DNA of 64,000 nucleotides, taken from assembly GCA_014925825.1 (NCBI GenBank), contig JACGCK010000099.1, positions 62,001 to 126,000 on the forward strand, read 5' to 3'. Both the position numbers and the translations under genes were made by a program. This stretch comes from Pholiota molesta (lineage: Eukaryota; Basidiomycota; Agaricomycetes; Agaricales; Strophariaceae). The notes beneath the pieces are model-generated. The model was not told where the DNA came from and did no database searches. It saw only the letters and a list, made by a program, of their open reading frames with translations. This document shows positions 1 through 10,989 of the stretch, piece after piece (the first letter of the stretch is position 1; each line of letters starts with the position of its first letter).

Positions 1-2716
1 CTTGAAATTCGGCTTTTCGCCCCAAGATTGATTAGGCGGAGGCTTTTGATGAAGATCCTTCCTATACAGATCCATTTCGACAATCGTCATAAAATTACCT
101 CGCAAACCCGAATCATCTCCAAACTCAGCCAACACCCCCCACTCCTCTTCTGGCTCACGACGCGTCTCAATTTCGGGCTTGGATATCTTGAGCTGATTAA
201 ACTCCCGATCGAATACATCCTCGGCCTTCTTGCCGCGTTTCGTAGACGCTATCGCTTTCAGAAAAGCGGCGTCCGTGTCCGGTTTACCAGTGGGGGCGCC
301 CTGATTCTTCGTGCTCGGTGCAAGGGTGGAAGGCGGTTTAGTGGTGGGTTGCGGGGCTGCAGCGTGATCCCTTTCGACAGCATTTACATCTTCGATAGCT
401 CGCCTTTTCGACGGCTGGGCGGCCGTGGGCGCGAGTGTAGGCTCAGCGTCTTCCATCTCCACATCCTCCGTCAAAGAATCCAATCTTCGCTTCTGGACCC
501 GTTGGCTCTCAGGCATGCGAACGCCCGACTGTGTCCCTTCCTCTTCTTCCTCTTCCCGGAATGCAGCCGGACTCGAGGCATCTATTCTTCGTAATGTCTG
601 GGACAGTGCATCACTTTGCGTTTGGCTCGCTGGAGCCAAAGAGTCATACTCCGCTCCGTCCGGATGGCTTGCATCAAAAAGGGCTTTGAACTTCTTGAGA
701 GGCGGTTCTTCTTCCATCGTTTCCGCGATGCCAGATAACATAGAGCTCGCTTGATCCTCCGGAGCCGCAACTCCCACTCTCCTTTTCAGCCTCGTAGAAC
801 GTGCAGGTGTCGGTGCCTTGATCAACTGGTAAGAAAAGACTAGGGAACAGTGATACGTCATCGCGCACCGTAGAATTATAGCCCTCGCGCGGAGGTGTTG
901 CATTCCTTGGCGGCAGATCGGGAACAGCGTCAATGACAGAAGACGGATCGTCTAAGCCCGTTATAATAGGAGGGCCTGTGATAACACGCCGAATCAACTG
1001 GATGGGCATGAATAAACTATATCGCTCATGAGCAGTGACGGGTGTCTTACTCTTCGAGGCCGAGACGGAGCCGGCTCATCCACCTTTTCTGGTTCAACAG
1101 TCGGCGGTTGGGAAGGTTCACGCGAAACAGAACGCGCTACTCGACGAACAAGGCGAGTGGGGCGACGAGATGCTTGGCTTTCCGATTCTTCCGGGGTGAT
1201 CGAAGGCTCATCCGATATGGAGTTGGGAACAACATCGGGAAGCGGCGACAAAATCCGAGCTACATGTATCTCGTCAATATGCAAAGAGTTAAACTGCGGT
1301 AATAACGATAGACTTACATGAGCCTGCGTTACTGTCTGCATCAGTGGAAACCGAAGGAAATAGCAAATCAATATTGGCTTCCAGCACCGCTTGAACCACT
1401 TGCGATGGAGGTAGAATTTCAAGGTTGAAGCTAAATGTCTCTAGATTAAACTGACGCCTCAAATAGAGGAACGAATTGCTAACACACCTCTTAGCTTCAG
1501 AAATGTATTCCCGCCAACTTTGTTCTCCCACCGCTGCCTGCATCAAGTCGGCATCCGCCACCACGACAACTTTCTTGCCCTCCTTCGCATGCCCTCGAGT
1601 CAAAGTCCGGTGGAACTTCGTCACGCCTGAATGGATGTCAAAGTTCTCGAATGCTCCTTCACCCCGTCGAATGGCCTCTTGGAGTTCGCTGTCCGATTCC
1701 CTGATCTTCTCACGCAAGCAAACGAATCGACATGAACTGAAGAAGTTCACTCTCGCCTCGTTCGCTTCCCAAACGCCGAACTTCTTATGTGAAGGCAGTA
1801 GGGAAGGCGAGAATGCCGGCCTATACTTGCTTTCGGATGGTAAAATGAAATGTTGCTCTAGGGAAATCCCATCCGCATCTTTGTCATTCACAGGAATACT
1901 GCCGAGTCGTATAACCTCTTGTAACCATTCCGGTTTCACGAAACGCGTCAACGAAAGCAGAGACGTGGCCGTTGACAGATTGGCGACATAGTGAGATATG
2001 AGGTGATGCGTAGTATTGGCGTGTTGCGTGTACATCAATTTAATACCTATAACAAATACGGTCGTCAGATGTTGCGCAGTCCACGTACATATTGTAAAGA
2101 CGAACCTAAGGCCGCACAGGCGTCAGCTGGAATCGAGCCCTTTCCACGAGCTACAGGCGAGTATACACAGATGGGTTTCCACTCGATTCTAGTTACATAT
2201 GTCAAAAGTTGACAGAAGCAGAGCACATATAGAGGACGTACTTGAGTTCCAGCCCTTGCACGGGCTCAACGACGTCTTCATGATGTAGCTGCAGCTTCTG
2301 AAACGCTTCGACCTTTATTTTCCTCCCAGCGCGTTTGACAGTCAATCTCCTCTCTTTCTTATAGATGTTCACCACTTCGAGCACTGGTTTGGTCGATGGA
2401 TCGCTCTAGCAGAAGGCCCGGGTATTACATTCGAGCTGAACAGGCAAGAAATAGAATGTATTCACCATATCATCAATGGTATGGTCCCCCACGACAAACT
2501 CGCAATGGTCCTGCGATATCCTCTTGTTGTTTATGACCAGCGCCCTTTCCTTCCTGCCGAGGATATAAGAGGTGTTTGGCTTGAGAAGTTTTGATTCTGT
2601 GCAGCCAATGCTTAGAACATGATACAGAGACGCATGGCATACATACTTAGGAAATCAAGCCTCCCGTCTTCGCCTTTGGGTGCTTCCGCGTCGAAAGGGG
2701 CAGAGATGACCCACAT
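1..2716 (-). CDS. nbs1: Nbs1/Xrs2-like subunit of the Mre11-Rad50-Nbs1 complex, C-terminus beyond window
   Basis: Likely the nuclear adaptor that recruits Mre11-Rad50 to DNA double-strand breaks. Eight exons can be read on the minus strand: about 2716-2647, 2596-2466, 2405-2242, 2188-2106, 2046-1318, 1259-1051, 997-869 and 825-1. All junctions keep phase and give about 780 residues before the window ends. Exon 2 carries an FHA core (SYILGRKE, then RISQDHCEF). Exons 4-5 carry a BRCT repeat (HHLISHYVANLSTATSLL, then RFVKPEWL). A second BRCT-like region follows, starting at VNFFSSCRFVCL. Near residue 707 is FDREFNQLKI, the pattern of the Mre11-binding motif of Nbs1. The serine/acid-rich linker before it is typical of the family. 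The start was chosen as the first ATG giving an open FHA reading (MWVISAPF). The C-terminal ATM/Tel1-binding motif, if present, lies outside. The last intron is only about 43 bp. Confidence 0.88.
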
Positions 2717-3000
2717 GGTAGATGTGGCGAAGCTCTATATTGTAAAGCACCTGATCTCAACTTGCAAGGCTTGATGTGATTGTCAACAGGGCAAGAACAG
2801 CAGCCAGTTCCCTGTGATACAAGTTAACGGGTAGAGAGAGAGCTGAGGATTGAGAGGACCGGCGAAGCGTTGGCAATGGTGGAAGCAAGAGTCAAGTGCG
2901 TTGAAGACGCGTCTTGGAAATTACGCATCACATGTTCGGAAAGCGAGTCAGCGGCAGCTCCGGGCCGAGGGTACATGGCGCGGCGCCTATAAATTGTGTG
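2717..3000. other. Short intergenic region, putative nbs1 promoter
   Basis: This stretch lies upstream of the nbs1 start and ends where similarity to the HNH-type repeat unit begins. I see no open frame with a recognisable product and no clear TATA or other motif. Confidence 0.4.
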
Positions 3001-5170
3001 GTACAGTAAGTACCCCTTAACGTTTAACCTCAGTCCATTTACCAGGGAATTTTCACTTGCTAGCGAGCAATATAGTTCTGAGCTATTGCATTTTCTATTG
3101 ACAGCTGTAGGAGGGTACTCATATCAAGAGGATACAGTACAGAGGGACAATATTTTCTAATTTTTGAGCGTCTATCTGGGAGGTGGGTACTACATTTTGG
3201 ATGTCGATACGGCGCCGGGCGAAGCACTATGGACAGCGCGGAAATACCTGCAACATACAGTGTGTGAATCTCAGTAATGCAGTGCATTTTAGATTCATTT
3301 TCATCTGTGGACTTTGCGCACTGTATGTTTGGTTTCCCTCAGGTTGACCTTTGACTTCACATACATACCTCCATGTCCAGAAGCATATCAAACCGGTGTA
3401 CGACCATTTACAAAAGACCGTCGTTGACCAACTGGAATGCCTGGAAAACATACTCACGCAGAATCTCTGCCTCCATCAATGCTTCAAACTCCGGCCAGGA
3501 CCGCACAGCAGCAACTTTGTCTTCGTCATATTTGCGCAAGAGCTCATCGAAAAATTTCCCGGCGCCACTCCTATTCAAAATTCCAGCTATGGCAGCATGA
3601 ATTTCAATGTAGCGAGGATTCGGCAGATCGATGGGAGCACTCCTCTTCAACTTGTTAGCAGAGCTCGAGAAATCGTTGCCATGGTCCTCGAAGGTGACGT
3701 GAGTAGTATTTTTCACGTGAGCTCTATTTCGTTTGGAGTAGATTTTCACAGCGTATACATCCTCCTCCTGTAATTGGGTATGACATCAGTGATACGAAGG
3801 CGAATTAAGGGCCATAAAGCTGACCTCTGTTTTCTTCAGGCACCAGTCAAACCTGTCAAACGCTGCATGTGCATTCATTGCCAGTGTTATACCATTTGAT
3901 GGGTGATCAAGTTCTTCGCGCAATTCCTCGAGTGTCTTGGCCGGAAGGCGGGCAAAATTAACGAGTATGTCAAATGTTGTCAAAGCGGACTTATACTGAA
4001 GATACAATCAAGAATTTCCGGTTAGCCAGCCTTCGTACTTCGAATGGAAAGATGACCCACAGAGTCCGAGGTATGGTCACTGTCAAATTGACCAATTGCA
4101 CGACGAAGTATGTGAGCAACATTCAGTGTACTTTTGCGAATGCCTTTGGTCTGCTCGGGGTGTTTTCAGTCTTGCATACTTGTTACAACACACGTGAACC
4201 CGTCCCGTTTCTTCACCTGGACGAGGAATTCAATGAAATGATGTGTGATCTAAGAGGCATCTACGCACGTCATCGGCGAATGAGGCCTTCCTGTTGCCTA
4301 CACCTTCCAAAAGATGCGATGCCGTTTCGGTGCGGGTTGGGGTAGCAGGCTGAGAAGGTGTTTTATTGGGTCAGTATGCGTGGCTGCCCATTTTGACTAA
4401 GGAAAATATCAGATTTCATTCATCAGAAAATTGGAGAACTGACACATAAACAAAAAGTAGGTCAGCCATGTGGTACCGAGGCCTTCAAGCGTGCCAACCA
4501 CGTCTTCTTCCTTGGAACACCCCAAGATGGCGGAAGCCACATAACGTTTTCCACTCTCGCCTCCGCAGTCTTCTGCACTTGCGAGCATGGCGATCATGAT
4601 TTCATCGAGTTGCACGGAAATTTCCTCATCACCGTGTTTATGGGTAAATGTACTCTTGGGGTCGGGCGCAAACTCCTTGATAACCTTCTCTGCGGCGTCA
4701 ACCAGTTCTTGTAGAGGGGTTTCGCTCTTTCTGATGGCGTCAATGCTTGGCTTGAGTCTCTTTTCGTAAAATTCGACGGAGGCGGTTGAAGACACCGAGG
4801 TAAGGGATGTCGATGAAGCTATTGAGTCCACAGCATGTGAGGCATAGAACATTGAGTTACTTTGTCGCCAGAGGTGTCCCGTCTGTAGACGCGCCAGTGG
4901 CATACAAGATTTATTTGTCGAAGCTTGACAGTTAAGCCTGAACCAAATAGAACCATCTTCCATCTACTCCTACGGTGGTGACTGATGGCCGCCCGTCCGG
5001 AGAACTCATGTTTGACGTTTGGGCGGTGCCTTAGTGTACATAAGTATGCCATATCATTTCTCTCAACCACCACCACCACCATCGCCCCTACATGCGCCCG
5101 CCCCCATAGCTCGCTCGCCCTTTTTTCCATGCTCGACCTCGCTGGCAAGCACCCCGCCGCGTTCGCGCAC
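2990..5170 (-). repeat. Inverted repeat unit, copy 1 (HNH-type unit)
   Basis: This segment matches, in reverse complement, about 10990-12650, and in the same orientation the shrunken copy at 24890-25360. Matching blocks include the four exons of the HNH-like gene, its introns, and its 5' flank. The flank includes the block reading toward the DUF6533 start near 5050-5150, seen again at 11020-11110. The left edge near 3000-3150 (stretch containing ATATCAAGAGGATACAGTA) is shared with 24,920-25,030 but not visibly with copy 2. A dispersed or duplicated unit is more likely than a terminal-repeat transposon, since I found no target duplication or terminal repeats. Confidence 0.7.
3408..4963 (-). 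pseudogene. HNH-nuclease-domain protein, copy 1, broken in its second exon
   Basis: The protein family is the fungal HNH-type nuclease domain: a helical N-terminal part, then a Cys/His block and an N-x-x-x-H-like segment. Exon 1 (4963-4430) is fully open and contains SETPLQELVDAAEKVIKEF. Exon 2 (about 4345-4010) should encode RDGFTCVVTSMQD followed by an AHILRR-type helix, but a TGA directly follows MQD. Exon 3 (about 4007-3786) encodes LDHPSNGITLAMNAH, the asparagine/histidine part of the motif. Exon 4 (3749-3408) encodes the C-terminal YSKRNRAHVKNTTHVTF region. Introns are conserved against copy 2 (11190-12597). The single nonsense codon is the clearest lesion. Possible roles (nuclease, DNA repair, mobile-element remnant) cannot be separated from sequence alone. 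Confidence 0.72.
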
Positions 5171-8100
5171 CGCCACGCCGCGCCACACGCGCGCCCAGTC
5201 CCTGCGGTGGATGTGATGCTCCTCCACGACGCTTTCATCGTCAACCTCTGCTCTGGTATGCTTTGGCACGGTCATATCCACCGCCACTGCATCATCACCC
5301 CTCACACTTTTTCTTCAACCATCTAGTGGCCGCGCTGACATGGTTGGTGTACGACTTGATCCTATGTTTTTCCGAAGAGGCGAGTGTTCGCGAGCGTCTC
5401 CACAATCATCCAGAGATCCTGACGCAGGCACATTGACTGCTTAGATCCGTCTAGTGTGGGGTCGCTGGTGAGCCAGCCTAATTTCCGATTCTCGCTATTC
5501 TCGGCCGTTGTTCATGTACATATAATAGGCATGAACACAAAGGCCGACATTCGAGACGGATATATTTAATTGTTCGTTATGCGTCGATACTGAACCTGGG
5601 GTATGTTTCTGCATTCATCTGATCGCCCAACTCGTAGTAGCAACGCGCTGATCATGTTCTCCATACTCTATCATTGCGAATAGTTGGTTTCTTGCTGGTA
5701 AGATATCCGCGTTCTTCTGACTGCTACATCTCCCTTATGACACCACACCGCCCTCTCAGTAAATGCCAGCTCCAATTTAAGTCCCAACGTACGTCTTGTC
5801 GTTAACTTTTGCCTACCCCACTGACCACGCCCCACCTCACCTAGTTGTACGCTTCCCTCGTTCGCACTGGCGTCTCGCCTTTCTGACCTGGATTTGACGC
5901 AGCTGCAATACATGGCCCTACATCGTCGTCATGTCAGTGCGCACCCTCTAACTGCCGGAATCATAGAAACTGACATCCACACGTACTGAATGTGTAGCAC
6001 CACCTCCGTCACAACGCTGCTTCCGGATGTCATGCTGCTCATCCGTATCAACGCAGTATACGGCTGGTGCGCCCCATGTGCGCACTCTCCTTCTATCGTG
6101 TTCGTTTCCGGCGCCTGATACGTTCTCTCATCCCGATTTTTTAGATCTGCTCTTGACTGGATCCCTTTTTTTCCGTACGTGCCTTGCTCGATTTCTCCCA
6201 AGGCTCGCTGATGTCAACCCTTTCCTGTCCATCTTTCACTCACTAGTTCAACTGATTGTGCGTGAACTACTATGACAGATCCAGATCAACTAATACTAAT
6301 AATATTCCACCCCCCATTCGTCTCATGCTATTTCTATCTTGATCCTCCTCCACAGACAAGCCTTGGAATAGGCTTCGTATACGTGTCAACATCCACCCCC
6401 ATCTCACTCACCGGCCTGCCCACCCCGGGCTGCCTGACCACCGCGCCCACGCTCCCAGCCACATTCACGCTCGCCGCCTGGTGCGTAACCCCCCGCTCTG
6501 CCGCCCCGGCTCTCACGTCTCGAGGCCAAGTGTATCTGACGTCCCCTCCCACCGCGGGTACAGGATCCCGTCCGTCCTCGCGCTGGGCGCCTACCTCGCG
6601 CTGGTGCTGCGGCCGTTCCTGAGCGTCACGTGCAGCCTCGACGCGCGCGGGCGGCTGAGCTTGGGGGTGGGCATGGCCCGGTTGAGCGGCGTGTTGATTA
6701 GTAAGCAGAACAGTCGCGCAAAGATGACCGATCGCTATCTTTGCTCTTGCTACCTGTCTCTACCTCTATACACGCCCCGCTCTACCTTGTTTTTATCATC
6801 CAAGCATTGGATTTGACCTAAGGTATGGTACACTACATTAAGAATGCTGTATATAGTGTAAATATTGCTAAATATTAATGAAATCATTGTAATCACATCT
6901 CAATGGCCACATCTCCACCTCTTCCCAGCCACCCTCTGGTTCATCCGATTTCTCAAGCTCACTAAGGATCTTTAGGATGTATCATTCAATTATTTTTCCT
7001 CCTCCGTCAATTCGGTCTCGATATCACTTTAAGGAAGCTCAGAGAAGAATTTCTTTGTTGTTTCGGTTGCCCCAGTCTTTCTTTATCTTTGGAAGATTAG
7101 TATCTCCACCATAATCCTGGAAGACGTAAATCGTATTTGATGGTTTGACCTGCTCCTTTCGCCGTTTAGCCTCCAGGCCACTGGAATCCACCTCCTGAGC
7201 TTGGTGCATGATTTGTTCATGATTATCTGCTTGCATCAAGGCATCCACAAATGCCTGTGTGTAATTTCGGTGGTATGTTGATTCCACGTTGAAGGTGAGC
7301 TGTTTCTTCAAGGAGATATTGTCCTTGCTATTATGTCGGTTTAACCTGGTCTCTTTTAGCTGCTTCTTCCTTCCCTCCAATATGATTTCTTTTGACCCAT
7401 TATGGATCAATTATTTGTCAATTATAGGTGCATCAAGTTGATTATGGTGCTTCCTTGGGCACAAAATATTAGAAACATTAAATAGGAGCATCATAAACTA
7501 CTGGATCATGCTTTCTAGTATTGTTTTAATTTAAAAAAGGAGCTTAGATCTTTTCCGAGGGCAGTTTTTCGACCCTCATCACCCCCTCACGACACGACAT
7601 GTCACGCGATGTCACGCTCTAATTACGCGCCTGGACAGAATGGGATATAAGTCAGCACAAACGCACTATTATGGTAAACTTTGACCTCAAGAGGTTTCTT
7701 TGTATAAAGCTTCGAGTTTTGGCCAGAGGATTTGCCTGTTGCAATCCTCGTTATTGAGATAAGGTGGATGATCATAGGAGATAACACCCTTCTAACGCGT
7801 CATTCACTTATTCCTCTGGCCAACCTTTTCATTTTAGACTTGTTATATATGTAGATACATAAAATATATGGTAGAACTTGTGGAACATGAGTTATTAGAG
7901 TCGGACACTTCGAGAGTCTGCTCTGAGTGACGCCAAACACCGGCAAACAAAACGCCGCGCAACCGGGCCATGCCCACCCCCACTGAGCTGGGCGGCGCTG
8001 CGCGCGGTGCGCCACCTCATCCCGACGATGGAGATCTTTGCGGTGCATGGGGTGGTGTACACGACCCTGTGAGTGCCCTGCCCTGTTCTGTGTCCCTGAT

Positions 8101-8713
8101 TCTGCGCTACGTGGAATAAACATTCGGTGCCTTGTGCTGACTTCTATGCCTATATATCGTTTGTTCGCTTCTCCTTCGTTCCGTCCTCTTTTCTCAGTGC
8201 AATTGGTAAGAACTATCCAATTCAATGCATAACCGTGCAACGCTGAACGCCCCTGCAGGCGTTAAAATCGCAACCGCTGCTTTAGTCCTCAGCCAGTCGG
8301 GCCCTTTGCAGGCAGTAGGGATCCCGTAAGTACTTCAACCCAATCCTACTACATCCTTCTCGACTAACCGAAGCCCTCTCAACTCCCAGGTGGCTCGTGG
8401 CGCTATACCCCATCCTCGTCAGTACCCTTTCGCCTTCCAAAAGCAAACCCAAGGCTAACCCCTGCACCCTCGTTCCCAGGCTGGGCGCATCTACCTCACC
8501 ATGGTCGCGCACCTGCACTTCCCCGCCAACGCGCCGCACCTCCCGACCCCCTCCGGGCCGCGCAGCGTGCGGTCCGTGCGGCTCTCCTACGCGTCGGTGC
8601 TGACGTCGCCGCGCATCTCGCCCGCGGACAGCGGCCCGATCACGTTTGCGGCGCGGGCTTCGCTGTCGCAGGGGTCGCTGTCCCGGCTGGATCCTTTCGA
8701 TGAGGAGTTCTGA
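5129..8713 (+). CDS. DUF6533-family multispanning membrane protein, probably disrupted
   Basis: Spliced reading gives the N-terminal family signature: VAALTWLVYDLILCF, then IRLVWG, then RIYLIVRYASILNLG. The next pieces are DVMLLIRINAVYG near 6045, GCLTTAPTLPATFTLAAW near 6430, and a hydrophobic helix LALGAYLALVLRPFLSV near 6580. The family's last part appears only after about 1.2 kb of AT-rich DNA: FAVHGVVYTTL near 8035, VALYPILAGRIYLTM near 8400-8500, and a serine-rich tail ending at 8713. The family is expanded in Agaricomycetes; its function is unknown. Two ATG codons are possible (5129 or 5216). The intron after 5379 begins with GCGAGT, a GC-AG donor. The exon joining near 5935-6000 does not keep phase with ordinary GT donors. 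I judge the gene damaged or strongly diverged. Confidence 0.5.
6817..7960. mobile_element. AT-rich insertion-like block inside the DUF6533 gene, unrecognised
   Basis: Base composition drops sharply compared with flanking coding sequence. A minus-strand open frame (7410-7039, about 123 residues) is lysine- and asparagine-rich, unlike local genes. It has no motif I recognise. The block falls between two exons that should be adjacent in a DUF6533 gene. I could not find terminal repeats or a target duplication, so a decayed transposon is only a guess; an unusually long intron is the alternative. Confidence 0.3.
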
Positions 8714-8879
8714 GCGGGGGCGCAGGGGCAGTGCTGTTGTTATTACGGGGTGGGATGCGCAGCCCGCGATGGCGGCCTGCGTTAGGGCTGCAGCTTGCAG
8801 GCAGGCAGACGGTTGTCCAGTGGAAGGCATAATGCTGATACCAATAAATTCACTGGGCACGTAGGAGCTTTCGTAGAGA

Positions 8880-9200
8880 GCATCAAGAGAGCATGTCTTT
8901 CATATTTCGGCAGAAAGATTCGTTGAGAATAAGTACTGTATATACTGTATATTACAAGGTTTTGTCGAGCTCTCAGCTGGAGCCCTACGCGAGAAATTTG
9001 AGAGTTACAAGTCCTTGGAAAGTTTGTCAAAACTTTACAAATAAATTCCATTGTATTTTCTATCTTGTAGCCGTACAATCCCATGCAACACTAGGAAATG
9101 TTTAGAATACAGTCATTTGTCTCCTAAGATTGTGGTACTTTGGAACATTTGTATTGGAGTTGTAACTACCCTTGTATGTATGTGCAATGTATTCAAAAAT
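8880..9200 (+). repeat. Dispersed intergenic repeat, about 320 bp, copy 1
   Basis: Blocks here recur in reverse complement at 38400-38745. Examples are the stretch around GAGAGTTACAAGTC, the ATTCCATTGTATTTTCT block, and TTGGAGTTGTAACTACC. Order and spacing are conserved. No coding potential is evident. It lies just upstream of the Mid1 start and may supply part of that gene's promoter. Confidence 0.65.
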
Positions 9201-9238
9201 AAATTAATAGGCGGAAGACATGATGTGTGGGTCCCAAA

Positions 9239-10776
9239 ATGGCAATGTACTCTATGCTCTTGACCACGCTGCCCGAGGCGCTGGTTGTGCTCCTCTCCGC
9301 CGCGCTCGCCGGTGCCCAGTCCCGCCAGGCCCTCGTCCTCAACCAGATCACCTCCCTCACATCCCAGGCCCAACCACGCACCCTCCCCGCGTCCGCCCGC
9401 CTCGCCGTCTCCATCGCCCTCTGTGCTGCGGCCAGCCCCGCGCCCCGCTTCTTCCTCTCTAACGTCAGCAGTTCTGCCGACCAGGGCACCCCAGGTGCGG
9501 CGGGCGGCCCTGGGGTGTTTGAGATTGCCCTCGCGGATGGACAGGGGAGCTGGACGGGGCCGTTTCCAAACGGGGGCATCCTGGCGGTGGATGTGAACGG
9601 CGGGTCGAGCGCGGTCCCGTTCGACGTAGGCGTCTCTGACGGTGGTGCGTCCTCTCCCATCCCATCCCTCCTCTCTGCTCACTGATGCTGCTGCAGCCCC
9701 GCTGCACCAAACACTATCCGCCCTCCCGCTGCTCGGCGACACCACCGCAAACGAGGCCCTGCTCTTCTCGCCGCCCTTTGCGCCCTTCGACGTCCCGCAG
9801 CCCACATACCCCAACTATACCCTCCCTGCCGCGAACATGTCCCAGCCTCCGCCGCCCGCCACCACCCCGAACTTCAACCTCACCCTCTTCGCCACTCCCA
9901 TACAAGGCCCCCGCACGGCCTGCTTCCTCGCTACGCAGTCTGGCGTAGGAAAGGTAGCAGAGAAGAGCCTGTGGGCGCGCGATCCGACTGGATTTCGCAC
10001 ACAGTGGCTGCTCAGCGGCCTTGCGCCCTCGACGAACTACACTGCGTTTGTTTTGCAGGACGCGAGCGTCAGCGGGCCTATCTGGCTCGCCACCAAGTCG
10101 GGTGCGTTTTTCTCTGACCTCCTTGTCCTCTGGCTGACGCGTCCCTACAGCGGCGTTCAGCTGCCCGCTCGTCCACTCGCTCCCCTTCTGCCCCTCCGTG
10201 GCGTACGCCATGCCGCTCCAGGCGCCGCCCGCCCCGGCGCTCGCCCACACCGCCGCGACCCTCCCCGCGAACCTCACCGCGCCGCTCCTCAGCTACACGA
10301 CCAACTTCACGACCGTGCTCACGACCTTCGCGTGCGGGCGCGACTGGTACTCGCCCCTCGTCGGCTGCGCGGACTGCCAGGCCGCGTACCGCGCGTGGCT
10401 CTGCGCCGTCTCCCTCCCGCGCTGCGCCGAGGCCCCCGCCGCCGCCGCCTCCTCCTCGGGGGTCGCCGCATCCCAATCCAACGCACAGGCCCCGCTGCAG
10501 CCCGCGCTCAGCGCGCAGCCCGCGTCGAGCACGCCGCGCAACCAGTTCATGCCCGCGTTCGATGGCGCGTACAGCGTGCTGCTGCCGTGTCTGGAGCAGT
10601 GCCACGCCACGGACCGCGCGTGCCCGCCGTTCGTCGGCTTCCAGTGCCCGACGGCCGCGTTCGGCGCCGCGCGCAGCTACGGCGTGGGCTACATCGACGC
10701 CGCGGATGGGGATGGGGCGGGGCTCACGGGCGCCGCGGCGGATCGGTGGGGGAATGTGTGGTGCAATATGCTTTAG
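9239..10776 (+). CDS. MID1: Mid1-type stretch-activated calcium channel subunit
   Basis: Likely the extracellular regulatory subunit that works with the Cch1 channel in the plasma membrane or ER for calcium influx. Three exons (9239-9644, 9697-10101, 10151-10776) join in phase to give about 478 residues; the yeast protein is somewhat longer. The N-terminus is a signal peptide (MLLTTLPEALVVLLSAALAGAQS). The middle has many N-glycosylation sequons. The C-terminal third is cysteine-rich, with CGRDWYSPLVGCADC and WLCAVSLPRC, the family's hallmark region, then CLEQCHATDRACPPF. An alternative ATG lies 12 bases upstream (9227). The low-complexity Ala/Ser segment near residue 350 is not conserved in the family. 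The gene sits between the two inverted HNH units. Confidence 0.85.
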
Positions 10777-10989
10777 GGAGGAGGGTAATGGTATCTATGT
10801 GGGTTAGTGGTGGACCGGGATTTTTTTTCAGTGTTAAGTTATTGCAGTGCTTCTTGTTTTTCAATATGTAAAGTTTTGCGGGTCATTGGAATAGTCAACA
10901 AATCTGCAGCACATTCATCCTGTCCAAGTGTGCGCCTTCGAGTTCGTTGTTCAGGCCGCGAGCATATCTATCTATCTTTTTCCATCCCA
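10777..10989. other. Short 3' region of the Mid1 gene
   Basis: No gene is visible between the Mid1 stop and the start of the inverted unit. A T-run near 10821-10829 follows the stop. Confidence 0.4.

Noticed and set aside
6817..7960. AT-rich block as a complete transposon
   Set aside because: No terminal repeats, target duplication or transposase motif could be found; kept only as an insertion-like block.
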